A stretch of DNA of 50,848 nucleotides from an uncultured bacterium. GTDB taxonomy: Bacteria > Cyanobacteriota > Vampirovibrionia > Gastranaerophilales > Gastranaerophilaceae. The notes beneath the pieces were generated by a model. The model saw only the letters and a program-made list of their open reading frames with translations. It had not been told where the DNA came from and did not search any database. The position numbers and the translations under genes are program-made. Position 1 is the stretch's first letter; every line of letters starts with the position of its first letter. Of the stretch, positions 7,221-15,800 are shown piece after piece. Where the stretch lies: positions 1 through 50,848 of the forward strand of contig CACZPS010000156.1 in NCBI GenBank assembly GCA_902783125.1, read 5' to 3'.

Positions 7221-8918
7221 ATGAAGGTTAATTTATCTCAAAATATTCAACAAAGTAGTTTATTGAGAAAAAATCAAAAAGCTAACAATCAAAATAACGC
7301 TCAAAATAATAACGTATCATTTAAGGGTGCAGGTTTTACAGCGTTCTTAGATTACCTTGCAACTAATCCTGTTTGGGGTGCAACTGCAACTGACGTTGGA
7401 TTTATGGGAACTCCTACTACAAGTATGGAAATTTATCGCAGAGGTTGGGGTTATGGTTTTGAAGCCGGTTTCAGAGAATATACATCTACTCTTAATGATG
7501 CTTCTGTCGGTTTATACGGTCTTGGTGCAGGTACTTTACTTGCAGGCATGTTAAAAAAAGACGGAGTAACTAATCCTCAGAGAATTTTTGCATCAAACGA
7601 ATCTATTGATGTTCACTCAGAAATTTGGAAAGCAAGTAATGGTGATGTTAATAAATATATTGAGAATTACGTTGATAACTTAAGAGGTTATAATCCAAAC
7701 AGTCCGTTAGCTGATACGGAAGGTTACGTAAAAGTTGCCCAAGACTGTAAGCAAGATATTATTGATGATATGAAAACCTTAGCTAATGAGAAATTGGACA
7801 AGGCTGAACGAAAAAAAGTCACTCAAAGGTTAAACGCAAGACTTGTAGAGGCAACAGGTTCAGAATCAGAATTAGTATTAAAATATGGCGATAAAGTTAA
7901 TACCTCATCTGTAACAACAGTGACCGATGATTTTTACAGAATGACAAAGGCACTAAAAGAAACAGGCGAAGTATCTAAAATAGAAAAATTTGCATCAAAA
8001 CTAAAAGCATTCGGGAAAGGCAGAGCATTATTGGGGCTTGGTGCTGCAATGCTTATCTCTGCAAGTTTTCAACCGATAAATGTTTGGATGACAAAGAAAA
8101 GAACAGGCTCTGACGGATTTGGCGGTGATAAATCCAGAGCAAAAGATACATCTGCAGCATTTACTGCCAAAAAATTAGCATCAATTGGTGCTATGAGCGG
8201 AATTATGCTTGCAACTTTAAAGGCTAAACCATCACAATTCTTAGACAAAATGTTATTCAAAGGTACAGCGCCTACGATTGACCAGTTCAAAGGCTTGTAC
8301 GGTATTACTATTCTTTCAAGAATGTGGATGGGCAGAGATAATGATGAACTCAGAGAAATTAATATCAAAAGTATTTTAGGATACCTAAACTGGTTAGTTC
8401 TCGGTAACTTCGTAGAAAAAGGGGTTACAATGGCATTTGAGAATAAAAATAATCCTATTCTCAAATACAACGAAGAAACCGCTAAAAACGGGTTCTTATA
8501 CAAACATTTCGGAAAAGGTATTGATAAATTCTTCAACAGCAGTTTGACTTCCCGCAGAGAAATGGTGACGGAAGAATTAAGGAAAAATGGCATTTCTACC
8601 GTTGCAGAGGATGGTTCTGCAAAATCAATGAAACAATTACTAAAAGATGCTGAAAAATTGGCTAATAATAAAGCATTAATGAAAAAATTAAAACTCAAAA
8701 AATATGCTCAACTTGCGGGTTATTTATATTCAGGTATTGTCCTAGGAGCCGGTGTTCCTTATCTGAACATATCTGTTACTAATAATGTTACCGCTAAAAG
8801 AAATGCTAAAAAAGCTCACGAAGTAGCTTTAAATAATGTAAAAAATCATTTCTTTGATAGCAAAATAAAAGACACTTCTTTTGCAGAAATGAAGAACGAT
8901 TATAAACAAAGTGCTTAA
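7221..8918 (+). CDS. Hypothetical membrane-associated protein with SFKG leader (paralogue of the previous gene)
   Basis: The 565-residue protein begins with a 30-residue Asn/Gln-rich leader ending in NNVSFKGAGF. It has hydrophobic segments near residues 94-112, 273-290, 315-332, 390-405 and 495-515, in the same order as its upstream neighbour. Shared motifs include a Gly-rich linker after the second segment and R-M/F-based loops after the third. The function is unknown. A double copy with the same FKG-type leader suggests a lineage-specific family, perhaps secreted or envelope-anchored; that is inference. A hairpin terminator follows at 8950, so the two genes form a closed operon. Confidence 0.75.
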   Translation: MKVNLSQNIQQSSLLRKNQKANNQNNAQNNNVSFKGAGFTAFLDYLATNPVWGATATDVGFMGTPTTSMEIYRRGWGYGFEAGFREYTSTLNDASVGLYGLGAGTLLAGMLKKDGVTNPQRIFASNESIDVHSEIWKASNGDVNKYIENYVDNLRGYNPNSPLADTEGYVKVAQDCKQDIIDDMKTLANEKLDKAERKKVTQRLNARLVEATGSESELVLKYGDKVNTSSVTTVTDDFYRMTKALKETGEVSKIEKFASKLKAFGKGRALLGLGAAMLISASFQPINVWMTKKRTGSDGFGGDKSRAKDTSAAFTAKKLASIGAMSGIMLATLKAKPSQFLDKMLFKGTAPTIDQFKGLYGITILSRMWMGRDNDELREINIKSILGYLNWLVLGNFVEKGVTMAFENKNNPILKYNEETAKNGFLYKHFGKGIDKFFNSSLTSRREMVTEELRKNGISTVAEDGSAKSMKQLLKDAEKLANNKALMKKLKLKKYAQLAGYLYSGIVLGAGVPYLNISVTNNVTAKRNAKKAHEVALNNVKNHFFDSKIKDTSFAEMKNDYKQSA

Positions 8919-8949
8919 TATACAAAAGTATTGGAATGTATGATATATC

Positions 8950-8980
8950 GGAGTCAAGGTGATTGGCTCCTTATTTTTTT
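8950..8980 (+). terminator. Rho-independent terminator of the paralogue pair
   Basis: Arms GGAGTCA (8950-8956) and TGGCTCC (8964-8970) pair with one G-U, followed by TTATTTTTTT. Confidence 0.85.
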
Positions 8981-9030
8981 ATATACTAACAATATTTATC
9001 ACTTATTCACATTCATTTTTAAAGAGCAGA

Positions 9031-9045
9031 TGTCACGAAGTGACA
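9031..9045. repeat. Perfect small hairpin TGTCAC-GAA-GTGACA
   Basis: A 6-bp perfect inverted repeat with a GAA triloop lies in the gap before the CCA-adding enzyme. It has no T-tract, so it is not a typical terminator; it may be a REP-like unit. Confidence 0.5.
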
Positions 9046-9154
9046 GGATAGATAGATTATTCTTTAATTTAATTTTTAAAAATTTTTACTAAAAAATCTT
9101 AAAATTCTTTTCTTTGCTAAGTAGAGATAGTTTTCCATAAATACATAATTCAAA

Positions 9155-10249
9155 CTAATCTATCCCCAAAAATTGTTTTGCTATATTAATTTCATCAGAT
9201 TTTGTCAGAGTCGGAGTTTTTAATTTTTGTTTTAAAATATATTCAAAACATTCGCTGAATTTATTTGACGGTTTTATTCCAAGACTAATTAAATCTTCAC
9301 CTGTTAGGGATATTTTTATATCTTTTAGTTCAAAGAACTTTAGCCCTAACAATGACCCTGTTACAATTGTATATAACAAAATACTCTCTTTTTGTTTATC
9401 AAAAAATGATTTATATATTGAATAACTGTCATCTTTTATATCAAGTGAAATTAATTTTCTGTAATCATCAATAACTTTCTTTTCTTCTTTTGTTAGCGGT
9501 AAATTTTCTATATCAGGGTGCCAGCCCGTATATACAATCCAGATATTATTTACCGGATATTTCGCTAAAAGTGATTCTATATCAAATTTTGGCGGATTAA
9601 CGACAGTTTTCCCTATCAATTTGTATATTTTTTGAGATACAAATCGATCAAAACATTCCTGTTTATTAAGATTAAATGTTTCCATTAGTTCTTTTTTTAG
9701 TCTTTTGAAACTTAAATCATAATTAATGTTATTCAAATAATCATCTTGAAGTTTTCTTGTATAATCATCAAGCTCAAACCCAAACCGTACTGCAAATTTA
9801 AGCCCACGGACAATTCTTGTAGGATCATCTATAAAACTGTCTTTATGCAAAACCTTAAGCAGTTTTGATTTTATATCATTCAAACCGCCGGTATAATCAA
9901 TAATTTCACCCGTAAGAGTTGATTTAGCAAGAGTATTTACAGTAAAGTCACGACGAAGCACATCTTTTTTTAAGCTGCATCCAATATCTGAAACAACAGG
10001 TAAATGCCCTTTTTTTTCATAAGTTTCATCTCTTGTAGAAGCTATATCTATTTCTTTACCATTAATAAGTAATCTAACAGTTCCGAAATCCTTATTGATT
10101 TTGATACATTCTTCTAATCTTCCGAATTTTTCAATGGCATTTCCCTGATATGTTAAATCAATATCAAAACCAGAAATCCCTAATATTTCATCTCTAACAA
10201 TTCCGCCTATATAATACAAATTTTTATCTTTGAATATTGAGTCAAGCAT
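9155..10249 (-). CDS. cca: CCA-adding enzyme / poly(A) polymerase family tRNA nucleotidyltransferase
   Basis: The class II nucleotidyltransferase head is clear: YYIGGIVRDEILG (GGxVRD), then the metal-binding FDIDL at about residues 28-32, a third carboxylate in KEIDIAS, RRDFTVN near residue 100, and DPTRIVRGLKFAVRFGF near 142. These motifs bind CTP/ATP and build or repair tRNA 3'-CCA ends. The C-terminal half (about 180-364) is helical and shorter than usual. Related poly(A) polymerase or A-adding-only variants cannot be excluded from sequence alone. There is no SD; TAAAAT at 10256-10261 sits 6 nt before the ATG, in line with the leaderless pattern seen elsewhere here. Confidence 0.88.
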   Translation of the reverse strand: MLDSIFKDKNLYYIGGIVRDEILGISGFDIDLTYQGNAIEKFGRLEECIKINKDFGTVRLLINGKEIDIASTRDETYEKKGHLPVVSDIGCSLKKDVLRRDFTVNTLAKSTLTGEIIDYTGGLNDIKSKLLKVLHKDSFIDDPTRIVRGLKFAVRFGFELDDYTRKLQDDYLNNINYDLSFKRLKKELMETFNLNKQECFDRFVSQKIYKLIGKTVVNPPKFDIESLLAKYPVNNIWIVYTGWHPDIENLPLTKEEKKVIDDYRKLISLDIKDDSYSIYKSFFDKQKESILLYTIVTGSLLGLKFFELKDIKISLTGEDLISLGIKPSNKFSECFEYILKQKLKTPTLTKSDEINIAKQFLGID

Positions 10250-10296
10250 AGCTTAATTTTATCATGTATAATTTATTATTAAATGTTTTGAATAAA

Positions 10297-10353
10297 AATA
10301 TGCCATATATTTTTAAATTAATTAAAGATATTAACAAAAATATATGGCATATT
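10297..10353 (-). terminator. 18-bp perfect inverted repeat (terminator-like) after the 86-aa gene
   Basis: Arms 10297-10314 and 10336-10353 are exact complements (core ATATGCCATATATTTTT) around a 21-nt loop. On the minus strand it is followed by a TTTTTATTC stretch, so it probably terminates the gene ending at 10417. The long AT-rich arms would also suit a mobile repeat. Confidence 0.6.
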
Positions 10354-10416
10354 AGCTCTATCTATATAATAAACACAGACCATAGGATGGATATAATCCA
10401 TTCATAAAATTTTTTA

Positions 10417-10677
10417 TTATGCTTTGTAATCAAGTTCTTTTTTTAATTGAGCTTCTGAGTGTTTCTTCCAAGCTGTAGCCATTTTATACATCAGCTGAGA
10501 TTTAATACTCATTGTCTCATTTTTTACATCTTGTTGATGCAAAGCATTAAAATTGGTTTCCCCAGCCCCAATGTTTCTTATGCCGGAAAGCATAGCATTG
10601 TTAGACTGCATCATAGCTAACCCTGCTCTATGTTGAGCATTTATAGCCTGAAATGTAGCAATTGCTGAAACTAACAT
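10417..10677 (-). CDS. Small hypothetical protein (86 aa)
   Basis: I do not recognise it. The N-terminal 35 residues are mildly hydrophobic and Ala/Met/Gln-rich (ATFQAINAQHRAGLAMMQSN). The C-terminal half is strongly helical and charged (KSQLMYKMATAWKKHSEAQ). There is no cysteine and no cleavable signal. AAGGA lies about 8 nt before the ATG, which supports translation. It stands alone, with a strong inverted repeat downstream and the porin gene upstream in the same direction. Its size and helical character would fit a small secreted or structural helper protein, but that is only a guess. Confidence 0.7.
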   Translation of the reverse strand: MLVSAIATFQAINAQHRAGLAMMQSNNAMLSGIRNIGAGETNFNALHQQDVKNETMSIKSQLMYKMATAWKKHSEAQLKKELDYKA

Positions 10678-10829
10678 CTAACATCCTTCACAAATAATAT
10701 TATACGCATGTAAATCTTATCATATTATTGTATTTTTGACAACTATTCTTTTGGCTATATTAACTCTTGTTTACAATTCATATAAAAGTTTTAAAAATAA
10801 TAAATTTAAGAACCCTTTACCAGATATAG

Positions 10830-12047
10830 TTATAACACAATTTGTGTTCCTATCATTATTTTATGTGAGTTACCCGCAATACTATCTTCTCTTAATGTAT
10901 AATTTAATATCAGTTTTAGCGCCTGACCTTTAATAAAATAGTTTACCCCTGCTGTATATTCTCTTGTGTGGTGGTTTGAATCACGACAATTTGGGATAAA
11001 ATCATCAAACCTTGCAACAAGCTGAAGTTTTTTTGTTAAATCATAGTAGATTGTTGTATAATACCCTCTGGCATGGATGTTTGCAGCACCCATTCTGCCG
11101 TTATATCCGTCACCGTTAGCTATCTCGAAATCTGCTTTGAACTTTTTATATTTATAAGATACATAAGCCCCTACACAATTATAATTAAAATGCCGTCTGC
11201 CTGATGTTATTCCCCCGCCGATTTTTAACGTGCCATACCGTCCATCCGTTTTCCCCAAAGGTTTAAAATTAACCCATCCGCAAAACTCTGCTCCTGGGAA
11301 AAAAGATGTGAAATAAGTTCCTGATGAATTTAGTGCGATATCATAATCCATTAAAGAATATTCTCCTGATAATCTTGCACCTACTTTTCTTATATTCCCA
11401 AATTGTCTGCTTATTTGGGAACGGGCATAAAACGGAATCAAAAGCTCACTCCAGCTTCCTTCTTCACCTGTATGTGTTCGAGTATTCCCAAGCGTTAAAA
11501 CGGCATGCTTATTAAATCGATGTTTTATGTATACATCAGAAAATAAATTCTGCATAAATGTAAATTCTTTTTGCGGAAGATATCTTGTGGTGATAACAAA
11601 AGACGTTTTTTTATTTTTAAAAGAACCATGCAGTCTGGTTTCCATAATATCATAATTCATTTTAGTACTATTATGTCCACCCGTAAAAGTTTCTGTTAAT
11701 CCGCCTCTCCATAACCCACGAATACCTATATTCTCAAGAGGACCTTTTTCAATTTTTTTTGTTAAAATATTCTCAAGCAGTGCTTCAATATGTTCATTAT
11801 CACTAACTTCAAGATTAAATATATCATGAATTTTATCGTGAAGTGTTTCGTGAACAGTCATAGTTTGAGGGTTTGTATCTGTTTCTGTATTGTTCTCAAT
11901 ATAATCTTCCTGAATAACTTCAGTCTGAAATGGGGTTTCTTCATGTTCAAGTACAATTTCATCAAGTATTTTTGCATTAACCGGTAATATGCTAAAACAA
12001 AAAAATAACCAAGCTAATATAAAAACTATTCTTGTTCCTATATCCAT
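10830..12047 (-). CDS. Outer-membrane porin (phosphate-selective porin O/P-like beta-barrel)
   Basis: A 405-residue protein with a signal peptide (hydrophobic 8-22, VNA-K cleavage near 25). An acidic 60-residue periplasmic stretch follows, and then alternating polar/hydrophobic strands from about residue 105 to the end, as in a 16-stranded barrel. Motifs such as IGIRGLWRGG at the barrel start, VARFDDFIPN and a C-terminal strand MIGTQIVL match Porin_O_P-type proteins. It would be a channel in the outer membrane and is direct evidence for a Gram-negative envelope. The promoter TTCACA-16-TATACT ends 6 nt before the ATG and there is no SD, so the mRNA looks leaderless. The substrate is unknown. 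Confidence 0.75.
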   Translation of the reverse strand: MDIGTRIVFILAWLFFCFSILPVNAKILDEIVLEHEETPFQTEVIQEDYIENNTETDTNPQTMTVHETLHDKIHDIFNLEVSDNEHIEALLENILTKKIEKGPLENIGIRGLWRGGLTETFTGGHNSTKMNYDIMETRLHGSFKNKKTSFVITTRYLPQKEFTFMQNLFSDVYIKHRFNKHAVLTLGNTRTHTGEEGSWSELLIPFYARSQISRQFGNIRKVGARLSGEYSLMDYDIALNSSGTYFTSFFPGAEFCGWVNFKPLGKTDGRYGTLKIGGGITSGRRHFNYNCVGAYVSYKYKKFKADFEIANGDGYNGRMGAANIHARGYYTTIYYDLTKKLQLVARFDDFIPNCRDSNHHTREYTAGVNYFIKGQALKLILNYTLREDSIAGNSHKIMIGTQIVL

Positions 12048-12053
12048 AATAAA

Positions 12054-12081
12054 AGTATAATAAAAAAAAGGTAAATGTGAA
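12054..12081 (-). promoter_or_regulatory. Promoter of the porin gene, leaderless layout
   Basis: On the minus strand, TTCACA (12076-12081), a 16-nt spacer, TATACT (12054-12059), and the ATG 6 nt further on. Confidence 0.55.
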
Positions 12082-12083
12082 CA

Positions 12084-12129
12084 AAAACCCTAAAACAGAC
12101 TTTTTTACTTTATCAGGTTTTAGGGTTTT
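12084..12129 (-). terminator. Terminator of the min operon
   Basis: Perfect 13-bp arms AAAACCCTAAAAC (12084-12096) and its complement (12117-12129), with a 20-nt loop and a short T-tract on the minus strand. It lies just past minE. Confidence 0.8.
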
Positions 12130-12149
12130 ACTTAACTTTTTATGCTTAT

Positions 12150-12803
12150 TTACTTTTTACGTTTCTTTTCTTTAAAGAACTTTTCTTTCTTTTCTTCATT
12201 ATTAGAAGGGTTTTCGTCCTCATCTACATCATCGGCACCGTCATCTTCATCTACGTCATCATCATCAGACTCAATATCGTCATTTTCCCCTTCATCATCG
12301 TCTTCATCATCATCAGACTCAATATCGTCATTTTCCCCTTCATCGTCGCCTTCATCATCATCAGACTCAATATCGTCATTTTCCCCTTCATCGTCGTCTT
12401 CATCATCATCAGACTCAATGTCGTCATTTACCCCTTCATTGTCGTCATCTGTGTTATCATTAGAGTCAGAGTCATTTACCCCTTCTGCATCAAGAATTGC
12501 TTGAATTTCTTCTTCACTTTTTGCCCTAATAACAGGAATTGACAGCATAAGCGCCATTTGTTCATCTTCATGTTCAAAACTCAAATCAAGAAGTTCTCTA
12601 TCAAGTTCCAAATATTTAGATAACAAATCTATAAGTTCTTTTCTCATTCTGTCCATTGTTGCAGGAGTTAGGTTTGTTCTGTCTTGCATGAGAACGAGTT
12701 TTAATCTGTTGCAAGCGACATCTTTGGCATTTTCTGTTTTATTATCAGTTTTATTAAAAAAACTTAAAACTCTGTTATAAAGGTCGGCAAAAATATCTTT
12801 CAT
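12150..12803 (-). CDS. minE: Cell division topological specificity factor MinE with a long acidic repeat tail
   Basis: Residues 1-95 are a good MinE. The N-terminal amphipathic membrane helix is FADLYNRVLSFF. NRLKLVLMQDRTNLTP is the anti-MinCD segment and is very like cyanobacterial MinE. MRKELIDLLSKYLELD and the last beta strand MALMLSIPV follow. MinE displaces MinC from MinD and drives pole-to-pole oscillation or gradients. Normal MinE is about 90-100 residues; this one has 217. From about residue 107 it is almost only Asp, Glu, Ser and Asn, including four 16-residue repeats at 123-186 (consensus EGENDDIESDDDEDDD). It then ends in a basic tail (KEKFFKEKKRKK). It is the last gene of minC-minD-minE, 2 nt after minD, with AAGGTAAGG inside minD as RBS. 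Confidence 0.92.
   Translation of the reverse strand: MKDIFADLYNRVLSFFNKTDNKTENAKDVACNRLKLVLMQDRTNLTPATMDRMRKELIDLLSKYLELDRELLDLSFEHEDEQMALMLSIPVIRAKSEEEIQAILDAEGVNDSDSNDNTDDDNEGVNDDIESDDDEDDDEGENDDIESDDDEGDDEGENDDIESDDDEDDDEGENDDIESDDDDVDEDDGADDVDEDENPSNNEEKKEKFFKEKKRKK
12265..12456. repeat. Four tandem 48-bp repeats inside minE
   Basis: Units begin at 12265, 12313, 12361 and 12409 (each starts TCAGACTCAA on the plus strand) and differ by only a few bases. The unit is a multiple of three, so copy number can change without a frameshift. Confidence 0.95.
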
Positions 12804-12805
12804 CT

Positions 12806-13612
12806 TTATACCTTACCTTTCATAAAAAAATTTTTTATCTTATCAATAAAACTTACTTTCGGGTCAAGATCCAACAAAGGAACATCATTACCCATAATTC
12901 GCTGTGCAACATTTCTGTATGCCTTACCCGCCATAGCATCTTCATCATTAACAATAGGTTCACCCTTGTTTGTTGATGTTATAATTCCCGTGTCTTCCGG
13001 AATAACACCGATAATTTCTGTCGAAAGAATATCTTTAACATCATCAACACTCATCATATCATTTTGTTCAATAAGTTTTGGACGAACTCTATTTAATAAC
13101 AATTTATAACTTTCGATTTCTTCTTTTGATTCCAATAGCCCGATAATTCTGTCAGCGTCACGAACAGCAGACATCTCAGGAGTTGTAACAACAATAGCTT
13201 CAGTTGCGCCCGCTACAGCGTTTTGGAAACCTTGTTCTATCCCCGCAGGACAATCTACTAAGACGAAATCATTTTTCTTTTTAAGTTCTTCACAAATTTT
13301 TTTGAGTTGATCAGCGTTAACTGATGTTTTATCTCTTGTTTGGGCTGCAGCCAAAAGGGCAAGATTAGGATTCTTTTTATCCTTAACAAGTGCTTGTTTA
13401 AGTTTACATCTTTCTTCTACAACGTCAACAATGGTATAAACAATACGGTTTTCCAACCCTAAAAGCAAATCTAAGTTTCTAAGCCCGATATCCGTATCTA
13501 TTAAAACTACTTTGTTACCTAATTTTGCAAGAGCAGTACCAATATTGGCACTTGTAGTTGTTTTACCGACTCCGCCCTTACCTGATGTTATTACTATTAC
13601 TCGACCGGCCAT
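12806..13612 (-). CDS. minD: Septum site-determining ATPase MinD
   Basis: A 268-residue ParA/MinD ATPase. The deviant Walker A SGKGGVGKTT is at residues 10-19, followed by IDTDIGLRNLDLLLG. VDCPAGIE is the Walker B region near 120, and the family motif NRVRP lies near 174. The C-terminus (FIDKIKNFFMKGKV) is the amphipathic membrane-targeting helix. ATP-bound MinD dimerises on the membrane and recruits MinC, and MinE stimulates its hydrolysis. The start codon overlaps the minC stop by one base (TAATG), so translation is coupled. Confidence 0.97.
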   Translation of the reverse strand: MAGRVIVITSGKGGVGKTTTSANIGTALAKLGNKVVLIDTDIGLRNLDLLLGLENRIVYTIVDVVEERCKLKQALVKDKKNPNLALLAAAQTRDKTSVNADQLKKICEELKKKNDFVLVDCPAGIEQGFQNAVAGATEAIVVTTPEMSAVRDADRIIGLLESKEEIESYKLLLNRVRPKLIEQNDMMSVDDVKDILSTEIIGVIPEDTGIITSTNKGEPIVNDEDAMAGKAYRNVAQRIMGNDVPLLDLDPKVSFIDKIKNFFMKGKV

Positions 13613-14841
13613 TAATCTTCTCTCCTTAATGTTTTATAAATTACAATTTGTTCGTTTTCAATTCTTGCTTCTTCCGGTGTAAATTCATTTGATTTTTGCA
13701 CATAAGGTACATTCACCGTATCATTTCTGCGAGAATAAAGGTTTGCTATCCTTAACTGTATCGGGTTAAGTTTCAAAGCTCTTACTTTTGCGTCAGTGTT
13801 ACCTTTAGCACCGGCATGAACAATTCCGCCTAAAATCCCCCAAACAGTAATATCACCTGTGGCATTAATTTCACTTCCGGGGTGTGCATCACCTATTAAG
13901 AATATATTACCTTCATAAGAAACCGTCTGTCCTGAACGTAAAGTCTGGGTCAGATACAACGTATCCAAATCAGAAGTGTTTGATTTTATAAGTTCAATAC
14001 CTTCAGGTGTAATTCCTTCGGTATCAAGCAGTACATATTTTTTTTCTTCTGATTTTTCTACCATATCTGTTGATTCATACTCATTAAATTTATCGTCCTC
14101 CTGAATAGGTGTAAACGAATTTTCAGGTTCTTCATTTTTAATTTCTTCATGTTTTATATCTTCATTTGAATGTTCCTCAACAGAATTAAGTTTAGCATTA
14201 ACCTCACTAATACTTTTTCCAAAAGTAACATCCAACGCATCTTGAATATCTTCATGAGTCATTTCTTTATCTAACGAATCATAAATATTAGCAACTTTTT
14301 CTTCTTTTGTCAGTTCTTTAGATTCTTCAGCATCTTCAGAGTCTGCTTCATCTAAAAATTCTTGTGTTTCTTTTTCAAGATTTTCATCTTGAATTTCAGC
14401 AAGAGTTTTTGTATCTGTAACAAAATCTCCGATAGAATTCATTTTTTTTAGTTGAGCAAAAGAGTTAAGTTCTTCTGAATTGTCAGATGAGCTTATAGCT
14501 TTTTCTTCGTAAGATTCTTCTACTTGCAGGTTAAACTGTTCTGAGCAGCTTGGATTTAAAATTTGCGGTTTCCCGACAGATAAGCCAAGTCCCATTGCAG
14601 AGTTTTCCGTCATTTCGGAGGTGGTTTCAATCCCTTCTAAAGAAGATTGCATAGCCTCTATCAGAGCTTTTATACTTAACAATTGCGATTGTTTTAAATC
14701 AATACTTCCTAAATTAAGATGCAAGATTTTATTTTCAGCACCGTTAGATTCAAGCACATCAGTAATTTTCATTCCTAAATCAGATATATTTGCTGCATTA
14801 CTTAAATCAATCGTAAGTTTTTCTTTATTGGAATTCATCAT
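13612..14841 (-). CDS. minC: Septum site-determining protein MinC with an extended acidic linker
   Basis: The C-terminal MinC_C beta-helix is at about residues 298-402: TLRSGQTVSYEGNIFLIGD, GSEINATGDITVWGILGG and HAGAKGNTDAKVRALKLNPIQ in separate stretches, a textbook match. It dimerises and binds MinD. The N-terminal 70 residues (LTIDLSNAANISDLGMKI...LSIKALIEAM) are probably a divergent MinC_N, the part that antagonises FtsZ. Between them lies a linker of more than 200 residues rich in Glu, Asp, Ser and Asn, much longer than in E. coli MinC (231 aa total). The start is at 14841 or the adjacent ATG at 14838; no clear SD is visible. Confidence 0.92.
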   Translation of the reverse strand: MMNSNKEKLTIDLSNAANISDLGMKITDVLESNGAENKILHLNLGSIDLKQSQLLSIKALIEAMQSSLEGIETTSEMTENSAMGLGLSVGKPQILNPSCSEQFNLQVEESYEEKAISSSDNSEELNSFAQLKKMNSIGDFVTDTKTLAEIQDENLEKETQEFLDEADSEDAEESKELTKEEKVANIYDSLDKEMTHEDIQDALDVTFGKSISEVNAKLNSVEEHSNEDIKHEEIKNEEPENSFTPIQEDDKFNEYESTDMVEKSEEKKYVLLDTEGITPEGIELIKSNTSDLDTLYLTQTLRSGQTVSYEGNIFLIGDAHPGSEINATGDITVWGILGGIVHAGAKGNTDAKVRALKLNPIQLRIANLYSRRNDTVNVPYVQKSNEFTPEEARIENEQIVIYKTLRRED

Positions 14842-15040
14842 AATCTAATTACCCATATAAACTAATACAACTATAGAATATCGTAAATAAATTTCTTGTT
14901 CAAGTAATGTGTAAATTATTGTGTAAACATTGAAATATGTATTTTTTAAGAAAATAGTCCCAAATCCTCATAATTAAGTATGTTTTCTTTCATATAAATA
15001 GAGGTTTACTTTTTATTAAAAATAATTAAATAATGGATAT

Positions 15041-15631
15041 ATGATTAAAAGATTTGTAATTATTTTAATTTCAGTAATGTTTGCAAGTGGGGTTATTACA
15101 TTTGCGAGTGATGACTGGTCGGATTACAGCGGCGTTGATAATGCTTGGGACGGACAAAAAACTATCACTAATAAACAGTTTGAAGAAACAATGAATGCTT
15201 TGCAAGCAAAATCAAAGAAAAAAGAGGCTAAAAAAAGAGAAAAAGCTATAAAAAAGCTAAAGGGTTCAAGTTTGACACCGGAACTTGATCCTCATAATGA
15301 AGAATTGATAAACGAGCAGCCTGATGAAACTATCGAAGATTTGCAATTAATAAGTATTCCTGTCGATTTTATAGTTAACGGGAAACTGATTGATAGAGGA
15401 TTTTACAAAATTGAGGGTGAAAAAAAATCGGATGGAGTTTATATAAATCTTTATCAGGCACATACTTTAAAAGCAAAAATAAAAGCTAGAGAAACAAAGG
15501 ATGATTTTAATGAAGAATATATAAAATTTGCAAAAGTTTTGCCGTGTAACGATCATCAGATGAAAATAATTTATGGCTGCGTTGATTTTAATGCCTTTGT
15601 TTATATTACTTTTATTGAACCAGAGGGTTAA
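15041..15631 (+). CDS. Exported hypothetical protein
   Basis: A 196-residue protein with a clear signal peptide (MIKRFVIILISVMFASGVITFAS, hydrophobic core 5-18, cleavage near residue 22). A Lys/Glu-rich helical segment lies at 55-80. The C-terminal half (105-195) is beta-rich, with PVDFIVNGKLIDRGFYKIEG and a Cys pair (PCNDHQ, YGCVDF) that could form a disulfide. I do not recognise the family. It is likely periplasmic or envelope-associated. AATAAT at 15029-15034 lies 6 nt before the ATG with a TTTACT-like -35 (15005-15010), so it may be transcribed without a leader. Confidence 0.75.
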   Translation: MIKRFVIILISVMFASGVITFASDDWSDYSGVDNAWDGQKTITNKQFEETMNALQAKSKKKEAKKREKAIKKLKGSSLTPELDPHNEELINEQPDETIEDLQLISIPVDFIVNGKLIDRGFYKIEGEKKSDGVYINLYQAHTLKAKIKARETKDDFNEEYIKFAKVLPCNDHQMKIIYGCVDFNAFVYITFIEPEG

Positions 15632-15702
15632 ATTACAAAAATTCATAATACTGCTAATGAATTATTTTTAAATAATACAAATGATATATCATATATTATG
15701 TT

Positions 15703-15743
15703 AAATTATAGTTTAACGAGTTTCACTCGCTGAACTATAATTT
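15703..15743. repeat. Dispersed inverted repeat, copy 1
   Basis: Arms of 19 nt (15703-15721 and 15725-15743) pair throughout with two G-U pairs around a TTC loop. The left arm AAATTATAGTTTAACGAG is found unchanged at 31988-32005. The hairpin sits between two plus-strand genes and lacks a strong T-tract. Confidence 0.75.
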
Positions 15744-15800
15744 ACATTTATCTTATTTCCATTTATAATAATTATGTAGTAAAAACAAAAGGATTTTGAA

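Noticed and set aside
8069-8698. 209-codon minus-strand frame inside the second paralogue
   Set aside because: The plus-strand protein shares features with its neighbour along this region; the antisense frame has no motif or RBS.
12265-12456. 48-bp tandem repeats as a CRISPR array
   Set aside because: Units are contiguous with no unique spacers, are in frame, and lie within minE.
12142-12504. Ser/Asp-rich frame on the plus strand opposite minE
   Set aside because: It is the mirror of the minE Asp/Glu repeat codons; no RBS and no domain, while MinE on the other strand is clear.
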